Source of the DNA: Mycobacterium pinniadriaticum
GTDB lineage: Bacteria > Actinomycetota > Actinomycetes > Mycobacteriales > Mycobacteriaceae
Reading direction: 5' to 3'
Length of the DNA: 64,000 nucleotides
NCBI RefSeq assembly: GCF_026242045.1
Contig: NZ_JAPJDO010000013.1
Span: 83,622-147,621, forward strand
Within the stretch, counting starts at the first letter, position 1. Each line of letters opens with the position of its first letter. Position numbers and translations under genes: made by a program. A model generated the notes under the pieces. The model ran no database searches, was not told where the DNA came from, and saw only the letters and a list, made by a program, of their open reading frames with translations. Shown here one piece after another: positions 8,705 through 17,717 of the stretch.

Positions 8705-9724
8705 TTAGAACTGAAGCGCGCTGAACCGCCAGTCCAACACCGGCCGGTCGGTGCCGTCGGCGGCCGCCGCATAGACCAGCGAGCGCAGGGCGAGCACCCC
8801 ACCGCGGTCACCGGCCAACGGCCGGGCTGCTTCGATGTGCAGGTCGCTGTACAACGTGTCGCCCTCGTGCACCGGGCCGGTGTGATCACAGGACTGCCAA
8901 CCCAGCACGGTCGCCAGGTTCGGCAGCAGTCGGCTGGCCTGGGCCAGGGCCAATCCGATGGTGTGCCCGCCGTAGACCAGGCGCTGGCCACCGATTCGTG
9001 AATCATGGTGAGTGGCGGCGATATTCAGACTGAGCCGGGCCAACTCGGGTGCTGAGCTGACGACGTCACCGGTACTGTGTAGCACCGAGCCAGCCATGTC
9101 GGGGTAGAAGTGCGGCCCGGGGACCCGTTCCCGGAAGGTCGCCGCGTTCCAGTCGAGGGTCGGATCCGGGGCGGGCGCCAGCTCGGCGCCGACCCGGGCC
9201 AGGTCGTCGGCGTGACCGGTGTCGGCGGCATTGGGACTCAGCGGCAGCATCGCGCAGCGGTAGAAGTCCAGCACCAGCCTGCCGACCTGGTCGATCGTGG
9301 TCATCCGTAGCGCCGCCAGACCCGTCGGCGCGCGGCCGGGTTTGGCGGTGTTCTGGCGCAGGCCGACCACCTCGGTGCGGGTGAACATGGTGTCGCCGAC
9401 GATCGGGTAGCGGTAGAAGGTCAGCCCCCGGTAGAACAGGTTCGCCTTGACCCGCTGGGTTGCCAATGTGCTCTGGCCGATCGCGACGTCGCAGACCAGC
9501 CCCGGATGGGCCAGCGGGCCGTCACTGCCGACGACAGCGTGCGCCAGGTCCGCGTCCAGGGAGAGCCGCAACCGGTCCCCGAGAATGGCCTGGTGGGTCG
9601 CCGCGGCACCCGAGCTCAGAGTCATCGACGGTGCCCAGTCGAAGACCTGGCCGACCACCAGATCGTCGAAATAGGGACCACCGGCTTCGCCGCCGCCGAT
9701 ATGGCCGTACAAAGTCACAGTCAC
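8705..9724 (-). CDS. Double hot-dog MaoC-like hydratase/dehydratase (Rv0216-like)
   Basis: Predicted 2-enoyl-CoA hydratase-type protein of 339 aa, with two hot-dog folds in tandem. Seen: an N-terminal FDDLVVGQVFDW segment and a C-terminal half with YGGHTIGLALAQ and a hydrophobic helix. Length and position match Rv0216 of M. tuberculosis (about 337 aa), whose substrate is not established. The GTG at 9724 was chosen because TTGACA lies 27 bases upstream. A 13-bp direct repeat occurs in its first codons and in its promoter. Divergent from a FadE3-like gene, so the two are probably co-regulated. Confidence 0.85.
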   Translation of the reverse strand: MTVTLYGHIGGGEAGGPYFDDLVVGQVFDWAPSMTLSSGAAATHQAILGDRLRLSLDADLAHAVVGSDGPLAHPGLVCDVAIGQSTLATQRVKANLFYRGLTFYRYPIVGDTMFTRTEVVGLRQNTAKPGRAPTGLAALRMTTIDQVGRLVLDFYRCAMLPLSPNAADTGHADDLARVGAELAPAPDPTLDWNAATFRERVPGPHFYPDMAGSVLHSTGDVVSSAPELARLSLNIAATHHDSRIGGQRLVYGGHTIGLALAQASRLLPNLATVLGWQSCDHTGPVHEGDTLYSDLHIEAARPLAGDRGGVLALRSLVYAAAADGTDRPVLDWRFSALQF

Positions 9725-9768
9725 TCATACTGGTAGTTCCCTCGACTTCGTGTCAATATGGCCGTACA
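9699..9768. repeat. 13-bp direct repeat pair spanning a divergent promoter
   Basis: ATATGGCCGTACA occurs at 9699-9711 and 9756-9768, 57 bases apart. The right copy abuts the TTGACA of the leftward MaoC promoter and covers the -10 region of the rightward acyl-CoA dehydrogenase promoter. The left copy sits in the first codons of the MaoC gene. This is the arrangement expected for two operator sites that shut both promoters. Confidence 0.5.
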
Positions 9769-9770
9769 TT
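9742..9770 (+). promoter_or_regulatory. Promoter of the FadE3-like gene
   Basis: TCGACT (9742-9747) and TACATT (9765-9770) are 17 bases apart, a SigA-like layout, 23 bases before the chosen GTG start. The spacer and -10 overlap one copy of the 13-bp direct repeat. Confidence 0.4.
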
Positions 9771-9793
9771 TCCCGATCTTGGAGCGGACCTTG

Positions 9794-10951
9794 GTGAGCA
9801 CTGCACTCGACGATGAAGAAACGATGCTGGTGGAAACGGTGCGGGCGTTCGTCGACCGGGACGTCAAACCCACGATCCGCGAGGTCGAGCACGCCAACAC
9901 CTATCCCGAGGCGTGGATCGAACAGATGAAGCGGATCGGTGTTTACGGGCTGGCGATCAGTGAGCAGTACGGCGGCTCCCCGGTCTCGATGCCCTGCTAC
10001 GTCGAGATCACCCAGGAGCTCGCCCGCGGATGGATGAGCCTGGCCGGGGCGATGGGCGGGCACACCGTGGTCGCCAAGCTGCTGGAGACCTTCGGCACCG
10101 AGGAGCAGAAGCAGACCTATCTGCCCCCGATGGCCACCGGCGCGCTGCGGGCCACCATGGCGCTGACGGAACCCGGCGGCGGGTCGGATCTGCAGAACAT
10201 GGCCACCCTCGCCCGCCGCGACGGCGATGAGCTGGTGATCACCGGGGCGAAGACCTGGATCAGCAATGCCCGTATGTCCGGTCTGATCGCCCTGCTGTGC
10301 AAGACCGATCCGCAGGCCACGCCCCGGCACAAGGGCATCTCGGTGGTGCTCGTCGAATCGCCGACCGCCGGGCTGACGATCTCGCGCGATCTGCCCAAGC
10401 TCGGCTACAAAGGGGTCGAATCGTGCGAGTTGGCCTTCGACGAATGCCGGGTGCCGGTCACCGCGATTCTGGGCGGAGAGCCCGGGCGCGGCTTCAGCCA
10501 GATGATGAAAGGTCTTGAGACCGGCCGTATTCAGGTGGCATCCCGGGCACTGGGGGTGGCGACGGCGGCGCTGGAGGACGCACTGGCCTACGCCCAGGAC
10601 CGGGAAAGCTTCGGCCAGCCGATCTGGAAGCACCAGTCGATCGGCAACTACCTAGCCGATATGGCCACCAAGCTGACCGCCGCCCGCCAGCTGACCCGCT
10701 ACGCCGCCGAACGCTATGACAGCGGCCAGCGTTGTGACATGGAGGCCGGCATGGCCAAGCTGTTCGCCTCCGAGGTCGCGATGGAGATCGCGCTGAACGC
10801 GGTGCGCATCCACGGTGGCTACGGGTACTCCACCGAATATGACGTCGAGCGCTACTTCCGCGACGCGCCGCTGATGATCGTCGGTGAGGGCACCAACGAG
10901 ATCCAGCGCAATGTCATCGCCGGCCAACTCGTCGCTCGCGGAGGCATTTGA
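9794..10951 (+). CDS. Acyl-CoA dehydrogenase (FadE3-like)
   Basis: FAD-dependent acyl-CoA dehydrogenase of 385 aa. Seen: an N-terminal helical domain, LTEPGGGSDLQNM in the beta domain, an arginine-rich C-terminal segment, and the final signature RIHGGYGYSTEYDVERYFRD with EGTNEIQRNVIA. The GTG at 9794 was preferred to the ATG at 9758 because GGAG lies 9 bases before it and it gives the usual N-terminus. The position next to a Rv0216-like hydratase matches fadE3 (Rv0215c) of M. tuberculosis. It is followed after 37 bases by a GntR regulator read in the same direction. Confidence 0.9.
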   Translation: MSTALDDEETMLVETVRAFVDRDVKPTIREVEHANTYPEAWIEQMKRIGVYGLAISEQYGGSPVSMPCYVEITQELARGWMSLAGAMGGHTVVAKLLETFGTEEQKQTYLPPMATGALRATMALTEPGGGSDLQNMATLARRDGDELVITGAKTWISNARMSGLIALLCKTDPQATPRHKGISVVLVESPTAGLTISRDLPKLGYKGVESCELAFDECRVPVTAILGGEPGRGFSQMMKGLETGRIQVASRALGVATAALEDALAYAQDRESFGQPIWKHQSIGNYLADMATKLTAARQLTRYAAERYDSGQRCDMEAGMAKLFASEVAMEIALNAVRIHGGYGYSTEYDVERYFRDAPLMIVGEGTNEIQRNVIAGQLVARGGI

Positions 10952-10988
10952 TGCCGACATCAGACTTGCGAGGCATCCAGGGCCGCCG

Positions 10989-11744
10989 ATGAAACCCGAA
11001 CCCGCGTATCAAGTTCTGCGGCAACGGCTTCGCGATGAGATCGCTTCCGGGGCCTACCCTGAGGGAGTCCGGCTGCCGACCGAGTCCGAGTTGGTCGCCG
11101 AGCACGGGTTGTCCCGCCAGACGGTGCGCCGGGCGTTTCAGGATCTGGTGGCCGAGGGCGTGGTCCACCGGGTGCCTGGGCGGGGCACGTACGCCAATCG
11201 GGGATATTTGCGGCAGCTGGGTTCGATCGAGGACCTGATGAGCCTGTCCGAGGACACCACCATGGAAGTCCTGCAGGGCCTTTCCCGCCGCGTCGACGTC
11301 AGCGCGGCCAGCCGGCTCAGACTGGATGACGACGTCGTCCACACCGTGGTGTTCCGACGCCTGCACGACCGGAGGGCAGGAGCGCAGCGACCCGGGGAAA
11401 ACGACGGAGTTCCCTTCGTGGTGACCACGGTGCACCTGCCCGACGCGATGGCCCGACTGGTCTTCGACTCGCCGGATCTCGCCGACGGCGCCGTCGGCAC
11501 CAACACCGTCATCGGCGTTCTCGAGCCGCACCTCGACCAGCCCATCGCAGAGGCGGCGCAGTCGATCACCGTGGCCCCGGCCGACGAGGTGGTCGCCGGG
11601 GCGCTCGGCTGCGACCCCGGGCATCCGATGCTGCGGGTGGACCGGCTGTACTCCGACGCCGCCGGTACCCCCGTCGAGCTGTCGGTCAGCCATTTCCTGC
11701 CCGAGCAGTACACCTATCGGGTCACGTTGCGCCGCTCGAGCTGA
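10989..11744 (+). CDS. GntR-family regulator, HutC/FarR subfamily
   Basis: DNA-binding repressor of 251 aa with a ligand-binding domain. Seen: the GntR winged helix at about 5-70 (YQVLRQRLRDEIASGAYPEG, then LPTESELVAEHGLSRQTVRR) and a C-terminal UTRA domain ending in FLPEQYTYRVTLRR. UTRA domains bind small effectors such as acyl or sugar compounds. It follows the FadE3-like gene and may act on the 13-bp repeats in the promoter at 9699-9768; this is a positional guess. Its 3' end overlaps the convergent enoyl-CoA hydratase gene by 23 bases. Confidence 0.88.
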   Translation: MKPEPAYQVLRQRLRDEIASGAYPEGVRLPTESELVAEHGLSRQTVRRAFQDLVAEGVVHRVPGRGTYANRGYLRQLGSIEDLMSLSEDTTMEVLQGLSRRVDVSAASRLRLDDDVVHTVVFRRLHDRRAGAQRPGENDGVPFVVTTVHLPDAMARLVFDSPDLADGAVGTNTVIGVLEPHLDQPIAEAAQSITVAPADEVVAGALGCDPGHPMLRVDRLYSDAAGTPVELSVSHFLPEQYTYRVTLRRSS

Positions 11745-12675
11745 CCTCGTCGACCAGCCCCCACGCCAGCGCGGTTGCCGGATCGATCGTCCGGCCTGAG
11801 AGCACCAAATAGGCTGTGCGCCAACGCCCGATGCGCCGGGTGATGCTCAACGTGCCGCCGGCTCCGGGAATGAGCCCCAACGTCAGTTCGGGAAGACCCA
11901 GCACCGCGTCCGGGTGACAGACCACCCACCCGCAGAACGACGCCATCTCCAGTCCGCTGCCCAGCACACGACCGTGGATCTCGGCGCGGCAGGACCGTCC
12001 GAGCCGGCGTGTGAGCTCGTCGAGGGCAAGCGCGGGGCTGTGTCGGGTGCGGGCCAGATGCGCGGCGGCCGGATCGGCGAAGGTGCCGAACTCGCCGAGA
12101 TCCCCACCGCTGCAGAAGGACGGGCCGTTGCCACCGAGGACCACCTCGGTGACCGTGTCGTCCAGCAGTGCGACGCTGAGCGCCTCCAGCAACAGTGCTC
12201 GGGCATCGGTGCTGAAGGCGTTGTGCCGCAACGGGCGATTGAACCGGATCCGCAGCGTTGCACCGTCGCGCTCGGCCAGGACCGGATCGGGGATATCGGG
12301 AAGTGTGGCCGGACCGCGCTCGGCTAGCCAGCCGGCGAACTCAGGGCCGGCCTGCAGCGTCGAGTAGGCCAGTGATTCGGTGACGATCCCCGGCAGTGCG
12401 GGCCCGGTCACGTCGACACATCGCAGCACGTCGTCGCACACCGCGCTGGCGATCGGCCACCGCTGACAGCGCTCGGCCAGTTCGGCCACTGTGCGGTCAA
12501 CCGACTCCACCGTGACGAACCGGCGATCCTCATGCTCGGTGTCGGTAAGCGCGACCGTCGCGGTGTCAAGCCAGAATTCACCGTCCGGTGTGGACGACTC
12601 CCCCACTGCCACCACGACATCCGGCGGATCGGTCACCCCGATCGGGGGCGGGTCGGACAGGTCCACGACCAACAT
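11722..12675 (-). CDS. Enoyl-CoA hydratase/isomerase family protein
   Basis: Crotonase-fold protein of 317 aa. Seen: the CoA-binding and oxyanion-hole stretch FNRPLRHNAFSTDARALLLE, and GNGPSFCSGGDLGEFG near residue 195, then LPELTLGLIPGAGGT. The N-terminal 120 residues before the crotonase core are unusual; ordinary enoyl-CoA hydratases are about 260 aa, so this is an extended form. It lies 15 bases after an acyl-CoA ligase gene, in one operon. Which hydratase, isomerase or hydrolase reaction it runs cannot be told. Confidence 0.82.
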   Translation of the reverse strand: MLVVDLSDPPPIGVTDPPDVVVAVGESSTPDGEFWLDTATVALTDTEHEDRRFVTVESVDRTVAELAERCQRWPIASAVCDDVLRCVDVTGPALPGIVTESLAYSTLQAGPEFAGWLAERGPATLPDIPDPVLAERDGATLRIRFNRPLRHNAFSTDARALLLEALSVALLDDTVTEVVLGGNGPSFCSGGDLGEFGTFADPAAAHLARTRHSPALALDELTRRLGRSCRAEIHGRVLGSGLEMASFCGWVVCHPDAVLGLPELTLGLIPGAGGTLSITRRIGRWRTAYLVLSGRTIDPATALAWGLVDEVSSSGAT

Positions 12676-12690
12676 CAGTCGAGCGTTCCG

Positions 12691-14253
12691 CTATCCGGTC
12701 GCTGCGGGCGAATACTTGGAGATCAGCTCCTGCTTGTACAGCTTGCCGGTATCGGTGCGGGGCAGCGTCGTCTCGAACGAGATGGACCGCGGGCACTTGT
12801 AGTGCGTCAACCGATCTCGCAGCCACGTCATCAGCTCGGCGGCGAATTCGTCGGTCGCATCGGCTGCGTCGACGAGCTGAACCACACCCTTGACACTTTG
12901 GCCCATCTCCTCATCGGGGATGCCGAACACCGCGGCATCCATCACCTTGGGATGGGTGACGAGCATATTCTCGGCTTCCTGCGGATAGATGTTCACCCCA
13001 CCGGAAATGATCATGTGGTGCCGCCGGTCGGTGAGGTAGAGGTAGCCGTCCTCGTCGACGTATCCGATGTCGCCGACCGATTTCCAACCGCGGCTGTCCC
13101 GCGACTTCGCCGTCTTCTCAGGGTCATTGAGGTATTCGAAGTCGAAGCCGCCCTCGAAGTAGATCTCCCCTGCCTGGCCGGGTGGCAGTTCGTTGCCGTC
13201 CTCGTCGAGGATGTGCAGACCACCCATCATCGGCTTGCCCACCGATCCCGGGTGTGCCAGCCAGTCCTCGGCGGTGATCAGCGTCGACCCGATCGCCTCG
13301 GAGGAGGCGTAGTACTCGTCGACGATCGGTCCCCACCAGTCGATCATCTGCTTCTTGATCTCGACTGGACACGGCGCCGCGGCATGCATGATCCGCTGCA
13401 GGCTCGACAAGTCGTACGAATTACGCACATCCTCAGGCAGTTTCAGCATCCGGGTGAACATCACCGGGACGAACTGGCCGTGAGTGACGCCGTAGCGCTG
13501 GATCGCGTCGAGGCAGCCTTCCGCGTCGAACTTCTCCAGCACCACGGTGGTGATACCGCCTGCCAGCGTCTGCATCGACCAGACCGACGGCGCGGTGTGG
13601 TACAGCGGCGCCGGACTGATGTACACCGCCTGCGGGTTCATCCAGAACGAGACCAGCGCAGCCATGATGCCGGGCACTTCGGCGGGAGGGAGATGGGGCA
13701 GTTCGCGTTTGATGCCCTTCGGGCGTCCGGTGGTGCCCGAGGAGTACTGCAGCAGATCGCCCTCGATCTCGTCGTCGATGGGTGTATCCGGCTGGTCCGC
13801 AATGCATTCCGGGTAGCTCAGCCAGCCGTCAAGCTCGCTGGAGGCGTTGGTCGCCGACGTTTCGGCTCCGTCGGTGATGATGAGCAGCGGCGGCATGGTC
13901 GGCAGTTCGGCGCTGAGCCCGGCGAGTGTCTCGCGCAGCGCGACCGAGCCGATGACGACCTTGGCCGCGCTGTTGTCGATGATGTAGGCGGCCTCCGCCG
14001 CCGTCAGGTGGGTGTTGATCGGCACGTAGTACAGCCCACAGCGACGGGCGGCCCACAACACGGTGTGGAAATGCTCGTTGTTCTCGATGAGGACGGCGAC
14101 GGCGTCGCCCTCGCGCAGTCCAGACTTCCGGAACAGGTGCGCCAGCTGATTCGCCCGCGCTTCCATCTCACCGAAGGTGACAGTCTTTCCGGACGGATAC
14201 AGGACGACGGCCGGCTTGTCGGGACTGGCCTCGGCATGCTCGCGGATCTGCAT
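12691..14253 (-). CDS. Acyl-CoA synthetase (FadD4-like AMP-dependent ligase)
   Basis: Activates a fatty or aromatic acid with ATP and CoA; 520 aa. Seen: the AMP-binding P-loop SSGTTGRPKGIKR near 170-182, the A8 hinge region GDIGYVDEDGYLYLTDRRHH, and the catalytic lysine in PRTDTGKLYKQE close to the C terminus. The ATG at 14253 has no ribosome-binding site, because only 10 bases separate it from a perfect hairpin. Instead a TACAGT -10 lies exactly 6 bases before it, so translation is probably leaderless. Position beside pckA is like fadD4 (Rv0214). Confidence 0.9.
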   Translation of the reverse strand: MQIREHAEASPDKPAVVLYPSGKTVTFGEMEARANQLAHLFRKSGLREGDAVAVLIENNEHFHTVLWAARRCGLYYVPINTHLTAAEAAYIIDNSAAKVVIGSVALRETLAGLSAELPTMPPLLIITDGAETSATNASSELDGWLSYPECIADQPDTPIDDEIEGDLLQYSSGTTGRPKGIKRELPHLPPAEVPGIMAALVSFWMNPQAVYISPAPLYHTAPSVWSMQTLAGGITTVVLEKFDAEGCLDAIQRYGVTHGQFVPVMFTRMLKLPEDVRNSYDLSSLQRIMHAAAPCPVEIKKQMIDWWGPIVDEYYASSEAIGSTLITAEDWLAHPGSVGKPMMGGLHILDEDGNELPPGQAGEIYFEGGFDFEYLNDPEKTAKSRDSRGWKSVGDIGYVDEDGYLYLTDRRHHMIISGGVNIYPQEAENMLVTHPKVMDAAVFGIPDEEMGQSVKGVVQLVDAADATDEFAAELMTWLRDRLTHYKCPRSISFETTLPRTDTGKLYKQELISKYSPAATG

Positions 14254-14259
14254 GAATGC

Positions 14260-14265
14260 ACTGTA
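14260..14265 (-). promoter_or_regulatory. -10 element for the acyl-CoA synthetase, touching the pckA hairpin
   Basis: TACAGT on the minus strand, 6 bases before the ATG at 14253. It overlaps the last two bases of the preceding hairpin. Confidence 0.5.
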
Positions 14266-14305
14266 CGACAGGGCCAGTTGACGGGTGTCAACTGGCCCTG
14301 TCGTA
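14264..14305 (-). terminator. Perfect 19-bp hairpin after pckA
   Basis: The arm ACGACAGGGCCAGTTGAC plus one flanking T pairs with its exact complement across a four-base loop (14283-14286). It starts 11 bases after the pckA stop and ends 10 bases before the next gene. It is GC-rich and lacks a T tract. It is the strongest stem-loop in the window and most likely ends pckA transcription. Confidence 0.8.
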
Positions 14306-14316
14306 GTGCTCAGCAG

Positions 14317-16143
14317 TTAGGAGTTGTCGGCCAAGCGCTGCTTGAGCGCCTCGAACTCGTCCTTCACCCCGGTCGGCAGCTTCTCGCCGACGAACTCGAA
14401 CCACTCTTCGATCAGCGACAACTCGTCGCGCCATTCCTCGACGTTGACCGCCAGCGCCTCGTTGACGTCGTCTGGATCGGCGTCCAGCCCGTCGAGATCG
14501 AGATCGGCCGCGCTCGGCACGATGCCGATCGGCGTCGTGGAACCATTGGCCTTGCCCTCGACCCGTTCGATGATCCACTTCATCACGCGGCTGTTCTCGC
14601 CGAAGCCCGGCCACAAGAACCGGCCGTCGTCACCGCGGCGGAACCAGTTGACGAAGAAGACCTTCGGCAGCTGGGACTCATCGGAGTTCTTGCCGATGTC
14701 GATCCAGTGCTGCATGTAGTCGCCGACGTTGTAGCCCATGAACGGAAGCATCGCCATCGGGTCGCGCCGCACAGTGCCAACCTTGCCCTCGGCCGCGGCG
14801 GTCTGCTCACTTCCGAGCGTGGCCCCGATGAACACACCGTGGTGCCAATCGCGCGCCTGCGTCACCAGCGGCACCGTGGTCTTGCGGCGACCGCCGAAGA
14901 GGATGGCCGAGATCGGCACGCCCTGCGGGTCGTCCCATTCCGGCGCCAGCGTCGGGCACTGCGACATCGGGGTGCAGTAGCGCGAGTTCGGGTGAGCGGC
15001 CTTCTCGTCCGAGTCGGGCGTCCAATCGTTGCCCTTCCAGTCGATCAGGTGCTGCGGGTCGCCCTCGAGACCCTCCCACCAGACACCACCGTCGTCGGTC
15101 AGCGCGACGTTGGTGAACACGGTGTTGCCGGCCGCGACCGTCTTCATCGCGTTGGGGTTGGAGCTCCAGTTGGTTCCCGGGGCGACGCCGAAGAAGCCGA
15201 ACTCCGGGTTGGTGGCATACAGCCGGCCGTCCTTGCCGAAGCGCATCCACGCGATGTCGTCGCCGACGGTCTCGGCTCGCCAGCCCGGGATGGTCGGCTG
15301 CAGCATCGCCAGGTTCGTCTTACCGCAGGCCGACGGGAACGCGGCGGCGATGTAGTACGCCTTGTCCTCCGGCGAGATCAGCTTGAGGATCAGCATGTGC
15401 TCGGCCAGCCACCCCTCGTCATGCGCCATCGCCGAGGCGATGCGCAGCGAGTAGCACTTCTTGCCGAGCAGCGCGTTACCGCCGTAACCCGATCCGTAGC
15501 TCCAGATCTCACGGGTCTCGGGGAAGTGGGTGATGTACTTCGTGTCATTGCACGGCCACGGCACATCGTCCTGGCCCGGCTCGAGCGGCGCGCCCAGTGA
15601 ATGCAGCGCCTTGACGAAGAATCCGTCCTCGCCGATCTTGTCCAGCGCGGCCTGGCCCATGCGGGTCATCGTCCGCATCGACACGACGACGTATTCGGAG
15701 TCGGTGATCTCCACGCCTAGTTTCGGGTCTTCGGCACCGAGGGGACCCATACAGAACGGGACCACATACAGGGTGCGTCCGCGCATGCAGCCGCGGTACA
15801 GGTCGGTCATGAGGGCGCGCATCTCGGCGGGCGCCATCCAATTGTTCGTGGGACCGGCGTCGATCTCCCGCTCAGAACAGATGAATGTGCGTGACTCGAC
15901 CCGCGCCACGTCCGACGGCGCCGACCGGGCCAGATACGAGCTCGGTTCCTCGGAATCGCTCAGCGGGGTGAAGGTGCCGGCGGCCACCAGCTGGTCGCAC
16001 AGCCGCTGGTACTCCTCCTCGGAGCCGTCGGCAAAGACCACCCGGTCGGGCTGCGTGAGTTCGGCGACCTCCTGGACCCAGGCGAGCAGGCCGTGATGCT
16101 TGGTCGGTGCGGTATCCAGACCTGGAATGGTCGCTGAAGTCAT
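14317..16143 (-). CDS. pckA: GTP-dependent phosphoenolpyruvate carboxykinase
   Basis: Converts oxaloacetate and GTP to phosphoenolpyruvate, the entry step of gluconeogenesis from fatty acids and acetate. Seen: 608 aa, close to the 606 of M. tuberculosis; the kinase P-loop [12 protein letters not shown]; the metal-binding and hydrophobic pocket segments [15 protein letters not shown]; and MSQCP near the active site. The ATG at 16143 has AGGAG 9 bases upstream. Cytosolic. It sits next to lipid-degrading genes, which suits its role in growth on lipids. The 140-base upstream space holds an inverted repeat at 16223-16250 that may control it. Confidence 0.97.
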   Translation of the reverse strand: MTSATIPGLDTAPTKHHGLLAWVQEVAELTQPDRVVFADGSEEEYQRLCDQLVAAGTFTPLSDSEEPSSYLARSAPSDVARVESRTFICSEREIDAGPTNNWMAPAEMRALMTDLYRGCMRGRTLYVVPFCMGPLGAEDPKLGVEITDSEYVVVSMRTMTRMGQAALDKIGEDGFFVKALHSLGAPLEPGQDDVPWPCNDTKYITHFPETREIWSYGSGYGGNALLGKKCYSLRIASAMAHDEGWLAEHMLILKLISPEDKAYYIAAAFPSACGKTNLAMLQPTIPGWRAETVGDDIAWMRFGKDGRLYATNPEFGFFGVAPGTNWSSNPNAMKTVAAGNTVFTNVALTDDGGVWWEGLEGDPQHLIDWKGNDWTPDSDEKAAHPNSRYCTPMSQCPTLAPEWDDPQGVPISAILFGGRRKTTVPLVTQARDWHHGVFIGATLGSEQTAAAEGKVGTVRRDPMAMLPFMGYNVGDYMQHWIDIGKNSDESQLPKVFFVNWFRRGDDGRFLWPGFGENSRVMKWIIERVEGKANGSTTPIGIVPSAADLDLDGLDADPDDVNEALAVNVEEWRDELSLIEEWFEFVGEKLPTGVKDEFEALKQRLADNS

Positions 16144-16222
16144 CGCTAAATCTCCTGCTAATTCTTTGTGCCGGACGCAGGCCGGATTCCGCATCGAGAC
16201 ACGGTCCTCCCTAAAAAACAGG

Positions 16223-16250
16223 TTAACGCGGGTGAGATACCCGCGGTTAA
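16223..16250 (-). promoter_or_regulatory. Inverted repeat in the pckA leader/promoter region
   Basis: TTAACGCGGGT (16223-16233) faces ACCCGCGGTTAA (16239-16250); the arms match apart from one inserted base. On the minus strand TAACCT at 16225-16220 could be a -10, so the repeat would overlap the promoter about 80 bases before the start. It may be an operator or a 5'-UTR stem. Confidence 0.4.
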
Positions 16251-16283
16251 TCGGGATTATGTCCGATGACTCACAGGAACGAT

Positions 16284-17717
16284 TCAGAAAGCCACAATCG
16301 GGCGTTTCATCGCCTGAATTCGTCTCCGAACCGCCGTCAAGGCCCGCAGGATCGCTTCTCCACGCCGATCCCGAACCGCGGCCGCCCGTGTCCGCTGCGC
16401 CATGTGTGCACGGATTTCCCGGTCGATGCGAGCGACCGCGTCGTCGAATTCGGCGCTCGCGACGGCATCGCGTTCCGCGGCCGCACGACCCACCGCCGCT
16501 TCCGCGGCCAGCACGCAGGTGACCACCCACTCCTCCAGAGCGGCGCGCAGCCCGGCGACGACCTCCCCCGCCCAGCGGTCCAGGACCACCCGGTCGTGCA
16601 GCAATACGCGGACGCCGACGAGCCACGCCGTCACGGCCAGCCCGGCCACCACCGCTGCGACAACGCCGGTGGCCGTCCACTGCGGTGCGAGTCCGGCCGA
16701 CAACCGATTCACCGTCAATGCGACACCGAGGCCGAAGCCTGCACCCAGCAGCATCGTCAGCCGGGTCTCCGCACTGCCCGCCCGTGGCGGCGCCGCACCC
16801 ACCTCGATCACCGGAGCCGGCTCTGCGGGAGTCTGTATCGCAAGTCCCAGCTGCTCGCCGAGATCGACCAGCTGGTGGCCGACCTCCTCGTTCACCTCGT
16901 CGCTAACCTCGGCGACCCGTCGCCGAACCTCGTCGGTGAAGCCGCCGAGCCGACGCCGGGTCATCGCCGCCACATCGTCCTTCAGTTCGATCCGCGCGTC
17001 TGCACAGCGGGAGCGGACAAACGAGGAGAGCTGGACTCGGGCCTGCTGAATCCGGCTGCGCAGAGCGATGGTGCGCTCGGCCCTGTCCACCCGGAACCGG
17101 TGCAGCACCCGAGCACGGTGCTCACACAGCGCCGCCAGCTTCGCTTCCCGGTCGGCATCCTCAACGTCGCGGTCCAGCCGCTGCGCCGCCGCGAGGAGCC
17201 GATTTTCCCACGCGCGCAGGCTATTTCGCTGGTGTAGCGCGCCGTCGGCGAGAGTGGTGGACAGGATTGCAACGAGATCGTCGACGGCGGGCGGGCCCAG
17301 GTCCGGGGCAGCGGCGACCCCCACCCACGGGACATCTGCGTAGCGGGGAGCCCACCGGGTCACCAGCGCCCGATCGGCGTCGAGCACCTCGCGCCAGGTG
17401 CGATGGACGTCGATTTTGGACACCACCCCGATCAGCGCATCGGTGTCGGCGGCCACGACATCGAGCAACGCACAGTCGGAGTCAGCCAGCGGTGCGGTGG
17501 CCGAAACGACGAACACCACCGCGGTGGGGGCCTCGCCGGGGCCGAGTTCGCCCGGTTCGAGCACCCGTTGCCCCGGCAGCCGAGCTCGTAGGGCCGCAAC
17601 GAGGCTGCTGGTGCCGGCCAGCCACGGGCCGGCGACCAGGACAACGTCGCGGCGGCTGATCGGCGGCGACAACTCAGGATCGAGCTGCGCCAGCAGGCTC
17701 TCGACCTGGTCGGTCAT
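16284..17717 (-). CDS. Dynamin-like GTPase-domain membrane protein with degenerate P-loop (Rv0210-like)
   Basis: Protein of 477 aa. Seen: an N-terminal P-loop-like [11 protein letters not shown] at about residue 30, in which the usual GKS/GKT lysine is replaced by threonine; a VSKID motif near 130 in place of NKxD; long charged helices with coiled-coil character from 190 to 300; two hydrophobic segments near 325-385; and an Arg-rich C-terminal helix. This resembles the unstudied mycobacterial Rv0210 family. It overlaps the upstream gene by 4 bases (ATGA), so the two are a coupled pair. Membrane remodelling is a guess from the fold-like order. The missing lysine argues for weak or no hydrolysis. 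Confidence 0.75.
   Translation of the reverse strand: MTDQVESLLAQLDPELSPPISRRDVVLVAGPWLAGTSSLVAALRARLPGQRVLEPGELGPGEAPTAVVFVVSATAPLADSDCALLDVVAADTDALIGVVSKIDVHRTWREVLDADRALVTRWAPRYADVPWVGVAAAPDLGPPAVDDLVAILSTTLADGALHQRNSLRAWENRLLAAAQRLDRDVEDADREAKLAALCEHRARVLHRFRVDRAERTIALRSRIQQARVQLSSFVRSRCADARIELKDDVAAMTRRRLGGFTDEVRRRVAEVSDEVNEEVGHQLVDLGEQLGLAIQTPAEPAPVIEVGAAPPRAGSAETRLTMLLGAGFGLGVALTVNRLSAGLAPQWTATGVVAAVVAGLAVTAWLVGVRVLLHDRVVLDRWAGEVVAGLRAALEEWVVTCVLAAEAAVGRAAAERDAVASAEFDDAVARIDREIRAHMAQRTRAAAVRDRRGEAILRALTAVRRRIQAMKRPIVAF

Noticed and set aside
12532..15600. 1022-codon open frame on the plus strand
   Set aside because: It lies opposite the enoyl-CoA hydratase, acyl-CoA ligase and pckA genes, which have clear motifs. 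Its own translation has the His/Arg/Gly-rich look of an antisense frame in high-GC DNA.
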